Positions 43,994 to 52,867 of a stretch of 64,000 nucleotides of DNA are shown here, piece by piece. Position 1 is the first letter of the stretch, and the number at the start of each line of letters is the position of its first letter. Both the position numbers and the translations under genes were made by a program. Below the pieces are notes generated by a model. That model did no database searches. It saw nothing but the letters and a program-made list of their open reading frames with translations, and was not told the origin of the DNA. This DNA comes from Calditrichota bacterium (GTDB lineage Bacteria > Calditrichota > Calditrichia > Calditrichales > J004), in NCBI GenBank assembly GCA_013112635.1, contig JABFGF010000002.1:372001-436000 (forward strand). Reading direction: 5' to 3'.

Positions 43994-44027
43994 TTTAGAA
44001 GATTTAATTTTCTCTGAATATTATAAC

Positions 44028-44061
44028 GAGGCTGCTCATCAGGGCAGCCTTTTATTTTTCT
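44028..44061 (+). terminator. Terminator of gpmI
   Basis: AGGCTGC (44029-44035) pairs with GCAGCCT (44044-44050) around an 8-base loop, followed by TTTATTTTTC. It closes the long plus-strand run that begins at 27743. Confidence 0.8.
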
Positions 44062-44193
44062 ATATAAATCCATTATTTGCATTCACCAAATAAAAAAACA
44101 GCTATTATCAAGTCGTAACCAAATCCTCAGGCTTATCATAAAAAACAACTGAAATTATTTCTAAAAAATCCCCGATAAAAACCTTTTAACTTT

Positions 44194-44224
44194 TTGTTAT
44201 CCCTGTTTTAATTTAGTATATTTG
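44194..44224 (+). promoter_or_regulatory. Bacteroidetes-type promoter of the 2-oxoacid oxidoreductase operon
   Basis: TTG at 44194-44196 (within TTTTTG), 20 bases, then TATATTTG at 44217-44224. The spacing is identical to the promoter at 27705-27735. The start should be near 44230, giving a leader of about 78 bases. Confidence 0.62.
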
Positions 44225-44260
44225 TAGTGGATTTTCCTCACTGTATGATGGAAATATCCC

Positions 44261-44285
44261 TGATTAGTGAATGAATCGCTAATCA
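44261..44285 (+). promoter_or_regulatory. Leader hairpin before porG
   Basis: TGATTAG pairs with CTAATCA around an 11-base loop, 22 bases before the porG start and just upstream of the AGAGGT ribosome site. It may influence translation or mRNA stability. No T tract follows, so it is not a terminator. Confidence 0.4.
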
Positions 44286-44307
44286 CTACTTTAATACAGA
44301 GGTAATT

Positions 44308-44886
44308 ATGATCGAAATTAGAATGCATGGACGCGGTGGACAGGGCGCCGTGATCGCATGCAAAATTTTAGCCAACGCCCTGTTTAGAGAAGGTAAATTT
44401 GCACAATCTTTTCCCGCTTTTGGTGTAGAACGCCGTGGTGCCCCGGTTATGGCTTTTACACGTATTGATAACAAACCCATTCATCTCCGCACAGAAATTT
44501 ATGAACCCGATCACCTGATCATTTTAGATGCCAGTCTTTTACAAACAATTGATGTAACGATCGGTTTAAAACCGGCTGGAAAGATTTTGATTAATAGTGG
44601 GCTGGAACCTTCGTCCTTTAAACTGCCGCAAAAATTTGATGTGATGACCATTGATGCAAATTCGATTGCAGTAAAACACGGCCTGGGAACACGGTCAACA
44701 CCAATTGTAAATACAGCTATTTTAGGCGCTTTCTCAAAATTTACTAAAATTATTGGCGTCGAAGCGATAGAAGTGGCCATTCATGAATCCGTCCCGATAA
44801 AAAAGAAAGCAAATGTGCTGGCCACACATGAAGCGTATGAAACATTAAAAATCGATCCTATCATTCATTTGATGGAGCACTCATGA
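44308..44886 (+). CDS. porG: 2-oxoacid:acceptor oxidoreductase, gamma subunit
   Basis: A 192-residue gamma subunit of a pyruvate- or 2-oxoacid:ferredoxin oxidoreductase. The start MIEIRMHGRGGQGAVIACKI and the PAFGVERRGAPVMAF segment are diagnostic. The complex converts a 2-oxoacid and CoA to acyl-CoA, CO2 and reduced ferredoxin. It opens a four-gene operon in which each gene overlaps the next, here by four bases. The exact 2-oxoacid (pyruvate, isovalerate-type or 2-oxoglutarate) is not settled; pyruvate is likeliest. Confidence 0.9.
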   Translation: MIEIRMHGRGGQGAVIACKILANALFREGKFAQSFPAFGVERRGAPVMAFTRIDNKPIHLRTEIYEPDHLIILDASLLQTIDVTIGLKPAGKILINSGLEPSSFKLPQKFDVMTIDANSIAVKHGLGTRSTPIVNTAILGAFSKFTKIIGVEAIEVAIHESVPIKKKANVLATHEAYETLKIDPIIHLMEHS

Positions 44887-46568
44887 AAAATGCATTAAAT
44901 CCTAAAAATGGAAAACCGGTTTTTGCCATGTCGGTTACCGATATGAGCAAAAATAAGACCGGCAGCTGGCGTTATATGCGCCCCTATTATGAAAATAAAA
45001 CAGCGCCTTGTATAAAGGGCTGTCCGGCCGGTGAGAAAATCCCCCTTTATTTTGAACTTGTAAAAAAAGAACAATTTGAAGAGGCCTGGCATGTTATCCT
45101 CGATGATAATCCTTTACCCGGTGTTTGTGGTCGTGTTTGTTACCATCCTTGTGAAGGAGTTTGTAACAGAAAAGAATATGACAGCCCGATTGCCATCAAC
45201 AATATGGAGCGATTTGTTGCTGACCAAAACATGGATAAAGGATACCCCAAGCATTTTCATGCTGAAAAAACAGGATTAAAGGTTGCAATTATTGGTTCCG
45301 GTCCTGCAGGATTATCAGCAGCCTATCAGTTAGCCCGGCTTGGACATTCTGCAACTATTTACGAGGCTTTGCCAGAACCTGGCGGAATGCTTCAAATGGG
45401 TATTCCCAAATACCGTCTTCCCCGTGAAGTTTTGGAAAAAGAAATAAAAGATATCCAGTCGCTTGGTGTAAAAATTAAAACAAATTGCAAGATTGGCAAA
45501 GATATCGATTGGCAAAATCTACAGATGGAACACGACTCTGTATTAATCGCAACCGGTGCTACCAAAAGCCGGCCTCTAAATGTTCCCGGTGAAGACAAAG
45601 AAGGCATATCATCCGGGTTACATTTTTTAAAAGAGTTTAATATTGAAAATAAAAAGGAAGTAAAGAAGAAGCTGGTTGTCGTCGGTGGTGGTAATACTGC
45701 CATCGATTGTGCTCGCAGTGCTATCCGCCTTGGTGCAGATGTGACCATCGTTTACCGCCGTTCACGCCATGAAATGCCGGCTGTACCTGAGGAAATTGAA
45801 GAAGCCGAAGCCGAAGGCGTTAAGATAAATTATCTGACAAATCCTGTTGAATTTATTGGCGATGAAAAGGTTGAAAAGATTCGCTTAATAAAAATGGAAT
45901 TAGGAGAACCGGATGAAGATGGACGCAGAAGACCTGTTGAAAAGGCTGGATCTGAATTTGAGATTGAAGCTGACCAAGTGATGCTGGCCATTGGTGAAAC
46001 ACCAGATCTGGATTTTTTACCTGATTCCATAAATGAGCAATGGGGTCGCGTCAATATTGATTCGTACCAAATGACAAATTACAAAGGTGTTTTTGCTTGC
46101 GGTGACTCAGCAAACGGGCCAATAGGTACAGTGGTAGATGCTATCGCCACGGGAAAGAATTCCGCTTTTACAATTGATGCTTTTTTGAATGATAGAAACT
46201 ATCATTTTATAAACCAAACCAAGCTGGTTCCGTTTGAAAGTATAAATCTTGATTATTTTAAAAAGGAAAAAAGACCAGTTCAAAAACGGAGCGATCAGGC
46301 TGAGTTGGTGGATAACTTTTTTGAGGTAAACCTTGGTATTGACCAGGCAAATGCAATCAACGAAGCAGAACGTTGCTTTAGCTGTGGTTACTGTACTACC
46401 TGTGATACGTGTCTTGTATTTTGCCCGGATGTGGCCATTAAACATTCTGAAAACGGAAAAGCATACGATATAAATTATGATTTTTGCAAAGGCTGCGGCA
46501 TCTGTGTGCATGAATGCCCGCGCGATGCCATGTCTTTTGATGAGGAGATAAAATGGAAAACGGAATAA
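44883..46568 (+). CDS. GltD-like FAD/NAD(P) flavoprotein fused to a ferredoxin domain
   Basis: A 561-residue protein in the position of the delta (ferredoxin) subunit. The N-terminus binds iron-sulfur clusters through C43, C47, C82, C86, C90 and C94. The middle is a glutamate-synthase-small-subunit-like flavoprotein with an FAD motif (IIGSGPAGLSAAY, about 135-147) and an NAD(P) motif (VVVGGGNTAIDCA, about 262-274). The C-terminus carries two 4Fe-4S motifs (CFSCGYCTTCDTCLVFCP and CKGCGICVHECP). It could link the oxidoreductase to NAD(P)H as well as ferredoxin. It overlaps the alpha gene by 16 bases. Confidence 0.85.
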   Translation: MKNALNPKNGKPVFAMSVTDMSKNKTGSWRYMRPYYENKTAPCIKGCPAGEKIPLYFELVKKEQFEEAWHVILDDNPLPGVCGRVCYHPCEGVCNRKEYDSPIAINNMERFVADQNMDKGYPKHFHAEKTGLKVAIIGSGPAGLSAAYQLARLGHSATIYEALPEPGGMLQMGIPKYRLPREVLEKEIKDIQSLGVKIKTNCKIGKDIDWQNLQMEHDSVLIATGATKSRPLNVPGEDKEGISSGLHFLKEFNIENKKEVKKKLVVVGGGNTAIDCARSAIRLGADVTIVYRRSRHEMPAVPEEIEEAEAEGVKINYLTNPVEFIGDEKVEKIRLIKMELGEPDEDGRRRPVEKAGSEFEIEADQVMLAIGETPDLDFLPDSINEQWGRVNIDSYQMTNYKGVFACGDSANGPIGTVVDAIATGKNSAFTIDAFLNDRNYHFINQTKLVPFESINLDYFKKEKRPVQKRSDQAELVDNFFEVNLGIDQANAINEAERCFSCGYCTTCDTCLVFCPDVAIKHSENGKAYDINYDFCKGCGICVHECPRDAMSFDEEIKWKTE

Positions 46569-47782
46569 TAGCCAAAGGGCTTGAAAAATATTTTAATCCT
46601 GAAACCACCGCGGAAATAAGAGTTACAGAAGGAACACACGCAGCATCTTATGCTGTTGGCCTGGCACGGGTAAAAGTAATATCGGCATACCCGATTACTC
46701 CGCAAACTTCTATTGTGGAAAAACTATCGGAAATGTGTGCCTCCGGCGATATAGATGCTGAATTTATAAAAGTAGAATCGGAACATTCTGCCATGGCTTG
46801 TGTGATCGGTTCCCAGGCAACAGGCGCAAGATCTTTCACAGCAACTTCCAGCCAGGGTTTGGCCCTCATGCATGAAGAACTACATTGGGCAGCAGGAGCG
46901 CGCTTGCCTGTGGTGATGGTTAATGTAAATCGCGCTTTAGGAGCTCCATGGAATATTTGGGCCGATCAAGGTGACAGCCTTGCCCAACGCGATACGGGCT
47001 GGGTTCAACTTTATGCTGAAAGTAACCAGGAAGTTTTGGATATGGTTTTACAAGCTTATCGCCTTGCAGAACAAATTATGCTTCCGGTAATGGTTAACAT
47101 GGATGCCTTTTTTCTTTCTCATACAACAGAACCTGTGGCTCTGCCAAAGCAGGAACTTGTAGATCAGTTTCTGCCTGAGTACAATCCTAAATTTAAGTTG
47201 GATATTAATGATCCTCATGCTTTTGGAGGATTGGCTAAGCCAGATGCCTATATGGAGTTACGCTATAATATTCAAAAATCCATGGAAGATGCCCTTCATC
47301 TTATCCCAACAATTGCTGATGAATTCGATACAATTATCAAAAGGCATCACGGAGGATTGGTTGAAGAGTACCTAACAGAAGATGCAGAATTTTTACTTGT
47401 AACTTCCGGCACAATAACCGGAACAAGCCGCATTGTAATTGACCAGTTCCGAGCAAAAGGTGTTAAAATTGGTTTACTAAAAATGCGCGTATTCAGACCA
47501 TTTCCTGTAGATATTGTAAGGTCCATAGTTAAAAATGTCAGCAAGATTGGTGTACTCGACCGCAACATTTCTTTTGGTCATGGAGGCATATTTTTTAGTG
47601 AATTAAAATCTGCATTATATAACTCGGATAACCATCCACTTATGAACGGTTATGTTGCCGGGCTTGGTGGAAGGGATGTTACACCAAAAACAATTGAAAA
47701 AGTTATCACTCATTTAATCGCCAGCACACAAGGCGAAGACTTAGTTTGGATGGAGCTGAATTATGAGCCAGATGAAATTTGA
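46553..47782 (+). CDS. porA: 2-oxoacid:acceptor oxidoreductase, alpha subunit
   Basis: A 409-residue alpha subunit. The AYPITPQTS motif near residue 45, the VESEHSAMACVIGSQATGAR segment (about 74-93) and TSSQGLALMHEEL are typical; a C-terminal transketolase-like domain follows (LLVTSGTITGTSRIV). It forms half of the thiamine-diphosphate site with the beta subunit and binds CoA and substrate. It overlaps the flavoprotein gene by 16 bases and the beta gene by 20, so stoichiometric production is likely. Confidence 0.93.
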   Translation: MENGIIAKGLEKYFNPETTAEIRVTEGTHAASYAVGLARVKVISAYPITPQTSIVEKLSEMCASGDIDAEFIKVESEHSAMACVIGSQATGARSFTATSSQGLALMHEELHWAAGARLPVVMVNVNRALGAPWNIWADQGDSLAQRDTGWVQLYAESNQEVLDMVLQAYRLAEQIMLPVMVNMDAFFLSHTTEPVALPKQELVDQFLPEYNPKFKLDINDPHAFGGLAKPDAYMELRYNIQKSMEDALHLIPTIADEFDTIIKRHHGGLVEEYLTEDAEFLLVTSGTITGTSRIVIDQFRAKGVKIGLLKMRVFRPFPVDIVRSIVKNVSKIGVLDRNISFGHGGIFFSELKSALYNSDNHPLMNGYVAGLGGRDVTPKTIEKVITHLIASTQGEDLVWMELNYEPDEI

Positions 47783-48668
47783 AATACCCAACCTTGAGTT
47801 AATGAAATCGGGACATGTTGCCTGCCCGGGATGTGGCGGCAGTATGGCCATGCGCTATGCCTTAAAAGCACTAGGGCCAAAAACCATGATTGTAATTCCG
47901 GCATGCTGTTGGGCAATTATTGACGGACCAAGTCCATGTTCTGTAAATGGTGTTCCTGTTTTGCATGTTGCTTTTGAAACAGCCGCGATTTCCGCATCAG
48001 GAGTAAAAGCCGGTTTAAGAAGACAGGGAAAAGACGACGTTACTGTAATGGCCTGGGCCGGTGATGGTGGGACTTTTGATATTGGTATGCAGGCTCTTTC
48101 CGGAGCAGCAGAACGTAACGAAGATATTATTTATGTCTGCTATGATAATGAGGCATACATGAACACAGGAATCCAACGCAGTTCTGCAACACCATGGGGT
48201 GCATGGACGACAACGACTCCTACAGAAACACCAAAATCAAAACCGAAAAAAAATATTATTGATATTTTGCTGGCCCACCATATTCCTTATGTGGCTACTG
48301 CCTCAGTTGCTTATCCTGATGATTTTATCCGGAAAATGAAAAAGGCAAAATCAATTCGCGGAATGAAATTTATCCACGTTCTATCTCCTTGCCCACCAGG
48401 CTGGAAATCTGCACCTGAAGAATCAATCCAGATTTCAAGATTGGCTGTAAACAGTAAGGTTTTCCCATTGTATGAGGTTGAGGATGGTTTTCGCTACACT
48501 ATGAGCCTTGATCATAAAAGTACTCCGGTTAAGGAGTATATAAAACACCAGGGACGCTTCAAACATTTAAGTGATGCACAAATAGATCAAATACAAAAAG
48601 ATACCGATCTGAAGTGGGCAGTTTTAATGAAGAAAGTAGAAATGGGTGAACTTTTTTCAGATAATTGA
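47763..48668 (+). CDS. porB: 2-oxoacid:acceptor oxidoreductase, beta subunit (TPP-binding)
   Basis: A 301-residue beta subunit holding thiamine diphosphate and a 4Fe-4S cluster. The cluster cysteines include CPGCGG near residue 21; the TPP motif is GDGGTFDIGMQALSG (about 100-114) with NEAYMNTGIQRSSATPWGA after it, a segment very typical of pyruvate synthase beta subunits. The gene is last in the operon and is followed by an imperfect but long hairpin shared with the convergent hemerythrin-like gene. Confidence 0.93.
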   Translation: MSQMKFEIPNLELMKSGHVACPGCGGSMAMRYALKALGPKTMIVIPACCWAIIDGPSPCSVNGVPVLHVAFETAAISASGVKAGLRRQGKDDVTVMAWAGDGGTFDIGMQALSGAAERNEDIIYVCYDNEAYMNTGIQRSSATPWGAWTTTTPTETPKSKPKKNIIDILLAHHIPYVATASVAYPDDFIRKMKKAKSIRGMKFIHVLSPCPPGWKSAPEESIQISRLAVNSKVFPLYEVEDGFRYTMSLDHKSTPVKEYIKHQGRFKHLSDAQIDQIQKDTDLKWAVLMKKVEMGELFSDN

Positions 48669-48676
48669 TTATTTTC

Positions 48677-48710
48677 AATATCACTCCCAAGCTAAGTTGG
48701 GAATGATATT
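48677..48710. terminator. Bidirectional terminator between porB and the hemerythrin-like gene
   Basis: AATATCACTCCCAA (48677-48690) pairs with TTGGGAATGATATT (48697-48710), 13 of 14 pairs, with a 6-base loop. It lies between convergent genes. Confidence 0.7.
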
Positions 48711-48740
48711 TGAATTAGACAGTTGGTAAAGTTTGATGTT

Positions 48741-49415
48741 TTATTCAAATCTGGAAAGCTGTTTTTCCATTTCTGTAAACTCTTTTTCAGAAACCAGTTC
48801 AACTGCTGAAGAAAAAACAACACTGTCTTCACGAAAGATATGCAGCCGCAACATTTCAACAAGAGCCTTGCCTTGTTCTAGTGCCGCATCTAAAGTAATA
48901 GCCCGCGAAGCCGTATCCGGTAACCGTGCGGATAATCCTAGAAAATTAAATGTAACAGCAGCGAGTTGCATCAACTTTATATGGTCATCTTCCAACATGT
49001 CTACAGCTGTTTGAGGATTGAGGCCTTGCCCGTGCTCTCCTTTTTCCAAAAAGCGCGCTTGTAATGTTGGAAATAAAATCTTTTCTTCTTTAAGATTGTG
49101 CTGCACAACCTTCTCGTCCACAAATGAAAAAAAGTTTCTCAATCCTTCATCAATTTTAGGATCAGCAACCAGGCCTTTTTCTTTTAGCTGATTTAAAATA
49201 GAGTCAAATTCATCCAGCTGCTTTATACAGTTTTTGTGCTCGTCCATTAAAACTTGAAGAAATGGCGGCATTTTTTCATAAGGGATAGCATCCATATCCG
49301 GAGGTTCGTAAGCCTCAGGCGGGTTCATTGGTGAAAATTCGTCTTGTTCCGTTTGTTTCTCAACCATTCTTTTTAATGGATCTTGATTTTGCAAATCTTG
49401 TAAGTTTTCCATCAT
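48741..49415 (-). CDS. Hemerythrin HHE-domain protein
   Basis: A 224-residue protein with a proline-rich N-terminal 50 residues and then a four-helix hemerythrin-like domain. Likely iron ligands are H60 (MDEHKN), H106 (VVQHNLKEEK), E111, H145 (EDDHIKL), H192 and E196 (RLHIFRED). A di-iron site that binds oxygen or nitric oxide is expected. It lies downstream of the nitrate reductase operon, beyond a terminator, so it may defend against nitric oxide formed from nitrite; this is an inference from position. Related to, but not the same as, YtfE/ScdA. Confidence 0.8.
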   Translation of the reverse strand: MMENLQDLQNQDPLKRMVEKQTEQDEFSPMNPPEAYEPPDMDAIPYEKMPPFLQVLMDEHKNCIKQLDEFDSILNQLKEKGLVADPKIDEGLRNFFSFVDEKVVQHNLKEEKILFPTLQARFLEKGEHGQGLNPQTAVDMLEDDHIKLMQLAAVTFNFLGLSARLPDTASRAITLDAALEQGKALVEMLRLHIFREDSVVFSSAVELVSEKEFTEMEKQLSRFE

Positions 49416-49449
49416 TTCCTTTTTAATATTTAAAAAACTTCTCTAATCT

Positions 49450-49485
49450 TAATAAAAAATGCCGCAGGATTAAAACCTACGACAT
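49450..49485 (-). terminator. Terminator of the nar operon
   Basis: On the minus strand ATGTCGTAGG (49485-49476) pairs with CCTGCGGCAT (49468-49459), with two G-U pairs, followed by TTTTTTATT. It lies between the last NarK gene and the hemerythrin-like gene. Confidence 0.75.
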
Positions 49486-49538
49486 TCATTATATCCTTAA
49501 AACTTTTATATTTTATTAATTATTTCTAACCTTGAATT

Positions 49539-51167
49539 TTATGGATTTTTGAACTCAGCTTTTGGCCCAAGATAATACCACCAGTTTAAGACAGCACATA
49601 AAGCATAAAAGACTGCAAAACCGTACATAGCCAACTCCGGTGTGGTAGCTTTCATTTGTTCACCTATAACTTTTGGAATTAAAAATGCACCATAAGCCGC
49701 AACAGCAGAAGTCCAGCCTAAAGCCGGGCCGGCCTGTTCGACATTAAACACCATTGATATTGTACGGAAGGTAGAGCCATTTCCAATACCTGTTGCCGTA
49801 AATAGAATTACTATCAATACAAAAAATGGCACAAAATAATCTTGCGGAGTTGCTGATTGGTAAGCTAAATGAGAGTAATAACCAACCCCAATTGATGCTA
49901 AAACCATAACAATTGCAACAAACTGAGTTACAATTGCCCCACCGGTTTTATCGGCAATTTTTCCACCAACTGGGCGAATTAACGCCCCGATAAAAGCACC
50001 AACCCAAACATACATAAAAGTAGCAGGGCCATCAGGATTTGGTGTATTATGGGTCATGACACCATCAACCATAACATGCTTAACACTAAAAATATACTCA
50101 ATTGCCAAACCAACCGCGGCGGCAAATCCAATAAAAGAGCCAAACGTCATTGTATAGATAATGGTCATAACCCAGGTATGCTTATTATCAAATATTTTGT
50201 ATTGGCGTTCTAAGTTCGATTTGATTTCTCCTGGAGAAAGTTTTTTCATTAACAACACTGTCAATGCAATAACAGAAGGAAGGGCAATCCATTTAACCCA
50301 TGTTAGGGATTTGAATGTTAAAATAAAATATAATCCAATTGCCGCAGTCACAAATCCAATAATCAATAACCAGGAAATTCGCCCAAAGGAGATAATAGGG
50401 TTTTTTAAATCGGGCGTTACGGCATCTGTTTTAATATTGTTCATTTTAAACCAGCCCAAAAAAGCCAAAGGAATAAGGAAGACCATCCAGATCCATCCTG
50501 AATTAGAAAGCCACGTTTCAGATCCTGCTGCGATTCTTTTAAAGATTGTCCCACTTGAACTTGACAAAATCATCGAATCACCACTTAAAGCTCCAAGCAT
50601 TGGAAATGTCATAACCAGAGGAATAAGAATTTGCATAGTTGTCACACCAAAATTCCCCAAGCCGGCATTCATTCCAAGTGCGTAACCCTGAGTCTTTTTT
50701 GGATAGAAAAAGCTGATATTGCTCATTGAAGATGCAAAATTACCTCCACCGAAGCCCGATAAAAAAGCCATTAGCATAAAAAACTCAAAAGATGTGCCGG
50801 GATCTTGTAAACCTATTGCCGTTCCGATAGATGGAATCATTAGCAATGCAGTCGTAAAGAAAATTGTATTCCTTCCGCCAGCAAGACGAATAAAAAATGT
50901 ACTTGGGATCCTTAAAGTAGCCCCGGTAAGGCCGGCAATTGCTGGAAGCATAAATAATAACCCCATCGCTTCATCGGGTGATTTGCCAAACGTAAAACCT
51001 AGGCTCTTCATTTGAACAGTAATAATGCCCCACATCAACCAGACGGCAAAGCCCGCAAGAAGGCTGGGAATTGAAACCCATAAATTCCGGTTAGCTATTG
51101 ACTTTCCTTCAGTCTCCCAAAACTGTTCATCTTCAGGATCCCATTTAGTCAGATTTATTTTTGACAA
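49539..51167 (-). CDS. narK: Nitrate/nitrite transporter, NarK family (1)
   Basis: A 542-residue major facilitator protein with about 12 membrane segments. The substrate-binding arginines are in the family positions: R86 in GATLRIPSTF and the second in ALIRPVGGKIADKTGG. The nitrate signature segments GFGGGNFASSMSNISFFYPK and GNGSTFRTI are present. It would exchange nitrite for nitrate or import nitrate with protons. It is longer than E. coli NarK because of an N-terminal cytoplasmic stretch (WDPEDEQFWETEG). It is the last gene before the operon terminator. Confidence 0.92.
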   Translation of the reverse strand: MSKINLTKWDPEDEQFWETEGKSIANRNLWVSIPSLLAGFAVWLMWGIITVQMKSLGFTFGKSPDEAMGLLFMLPAIAGLTGATLRIPSTFFIRLAGGRNTIFFTTALLMIPSIGTAIGLQDPGTSFEFFMLMAFLSGFGGGNFASSMSNISFFYPKKTQGYALGMNAGLGNFGVTTMQILIPLVMTFPMLGALSGDSMILSSSSGTIFKRIAAGSETWLSNSGWIWMVFLIPLAFLGWFKMNNIKTDAVTPDLKNPIISFGRISWLLIIGFVTAAIGLYFILTFKSLTWVKWIALPSVIALTVLLMKKLSPGEIKSNLERQYKIFDNKHTWVMTIIYTMTFGSFIGFAAAVGLAIEYIFSVKHVMVDGVMTHNTPNPDGPATFMYVWVGAFIGALIRPVGGKIADKTGGAIVTQFVAIVMVLASIGVGYYSHLAYQSATPQDYFVPFFVLIVILFTATGIGNGSTFRTISMVFNVEQAGPALGWTSAVAAYGAFLIPKVIGEQMKATTPELAMYGFAVFYALCAVLNWWYYLGPKAEFKNP

Positions 51168-51258
51168 TTCCTTCTCCTATTTTAGTAAACTTGATGTTTG
51201 ATCTGGATATTTGCCCATTGTTTGGCAACAACGCATAACAATTCAAGCAGCCAGGGAA

Positions 51259-52758
51259 TTATTTATGTGGGCTAAGGTCGATATGCTCCAGGGCCTCTGG
51301 CGCTTCTTCTTTGATCATGGCTTCTGTGGCCCGGTGCAGCCAAACCAGACAAATCGCTGAAAGCAATAGCATAAACATCCAACAGCTTGTCCACAAACCT
51401 GTTCCTTCAAGTAAATAACCGAAAATAATCGGGCAGAAAAAACCACCCAAGCCTCCAAGGACACCCACCATTCCACCCACAACACCAACTTCATCCGGAA
51501 AATGGTCAGGGATTAAACGGTAAACACCCGCTTTGCCAATACCCCAAATGCTGCCGATAAGTATTATCAAAATTGCGAATATCCAAACATTTGCCTGAAA
51601 ATATATCCGCGTAACACCTTTGGCCAACAAAGCTTTTTTGGGTACCTGTTCACCTATTTTCACCATTGGCTCTTGCCAGACTTCTTTGGTTGGAAAAATT
51701 AAGAGCTGGTTATCGATTATTTTGTTTTTATTTGATTTTGAAATGACCGGGTAGCTTTTCTCATCAACTTTTATTAATTCATCCGAGACAAAAGTTACTT
51801 TACCACTCTTAGTATTCATAATTCCCCTTCCCGGAGAATAAATGTCCATACGTGGTATGGTCAACATCAGGCTAATAATCACGGAAGTGGCCAGTACCCA
51901 AAACATAACTTTTCGGGCACCCCAATGATCTGACATCCAACCGCCAAGCGCACGAATTACACCGGATGGAAAACTAAACAATGCTGCAAAAATACCGGCT
52001 GTAACAAGGGGTAGGTAATATACATTTACAAAATAAGGTACAAGCCATTGGGAGAAAGCGACAAAGCAACCAAACACCAGAAAATAGTATACACCAAAAC
52101 GCCAGACCCGAATATCTTTTAATGGAGCTAATGTTCCTTTTAATGTTTTCTTGGAAACAGAAGGTTTCTTATTAGTTGTAAACAAAAAGAAAATAACACC
52201 CATCACCGCGAGTGAAATAGAGTAAATAATTGGAAGCGTACGCCAGCCATCTATATTTGCACCGTTGTTTGTTAAACTTTTCAGAACAGTAGGTGCAAGC
52301 AATGTTGTGATAGCAGCCCCGGCATTCCCTGCTCCAAAAATTCCCAATGCACGGCCTTGCCAGTTTTTTGGGTACCAAACAGAAGTATAGGCAATCCCTA
52401 TTGCAAAGCTGACCCCGGTTAGACCAAACCCAAAACTTGCCAATGCGAAGTAAATGAAGCTATCGGCATAGGAGAGTAAAAACATTGGGATTGCGCAAAG
52501 AATTAACAAACCACTAAAAATCGGTCTGCCCCCAAATTTGTCCGTCAAAATACCTGCCGGGAGCCTGAAAACCGCACCGGTCAAAACTGGTATTCCCATC
52601 AACCAGCCAATTTCTATAGGGCCCCAATCGAAAACCTGGTTGTCCACTAAAAAAGTTACCAAAACACCATTCAACATCCATGCCGCAAAACAGATAGTAA
52701 ATGCTAAAGTGTTAAAGAATAAGATTTTATGAGATTTGAACGACAGATGGTTATCCAT
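51259..52758 (-). CDS. narK: Nitrate/nitrite transporter, NarK family (2), with inserted domain
   Basis: A 499-residue major facilitator protein of the NarK1-like group (nitrate/proton symport is the usual role). R65 in FRLPAGILTDKFGG and R269 in VIRALGGWMSDHWG are the substrate arginines. Unusually, about 85 residues (303-388) are inserted between membrane segments; the insert is beta-rich and contains VKIGEQVPKKALLAKG, which looks like the hairpin of a barrel-sandwich (biotinyl/lipoyl-like) domain. The insert's role is unknown. Two NarK types side by side suggest one for nitrate entry and one for nitrate/nitrite exchange. Confidence 0.88.
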   Translation of the reverse strand: MDNHLSFKSHKILFFNTLAFTICFAAWMLNGVLVTFLVDNQVFDWGPIEIGWLMGIPVLTGAVFRLPAGILTDKFGGRPIFSGLLILCAIPMFLLSYADSFIYFALASFGFGLTGVSFAIGIAYTSVWYPKNWQGRALGIFGAGNAGAAITTLLAPTVLKSLTNNGANIDGWRTLPIIYSISLAVMGVIFFLFTTNKKPSVSKKTLKGTLAPLKDIRVWRFGVYYFLVFGCFVAFSQWLVPYFVNVYYLPLVTAGIFAALFSFPSGVIRALGGWMSDHWGARKVMFWVLATSVIISLMLTIPRMDIYSPGRGIMNTKSGKVTFVSDELIKVDEKSYPVISKSNKNKIIDNQLLIFPTKEVWQEPMVKIGEQVPKKALLAKGVTRIYFQANVWIFAILIILIGSIWGIGKAGVYRLIPDHFPDEVGVVGGMVGVLGGLGGFFCPIIFGYLLEGTGLWTSCWMFMLLLSAICLVWLHRATEAMIKEEAPEALEHIDLSPHK

Positions 52759-52867
52759 TGATACAGCCTCAGTATTGTAGATTCTTCATAAAATGCTAGA
52801 AGTCAGAAGAGTATAACAGTTTGTGTTCCAATTGTTTCAAACTCTTCTTGTCCTCGAGTTTCGCAGA

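Larger units (their letters stand above)
43994..44307. other. Intergenic region, 314 bases, with terminator, promoter and leader
   Basis: It holds the gpmI terminator (44028-44061), a Bacteroidetes-type promoter (44194-44224) and a leader hairpin (44261-44285) before the 2-oxoacid oxidoreductase operon. Nothing else is recognised. Confidence 0.65.
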
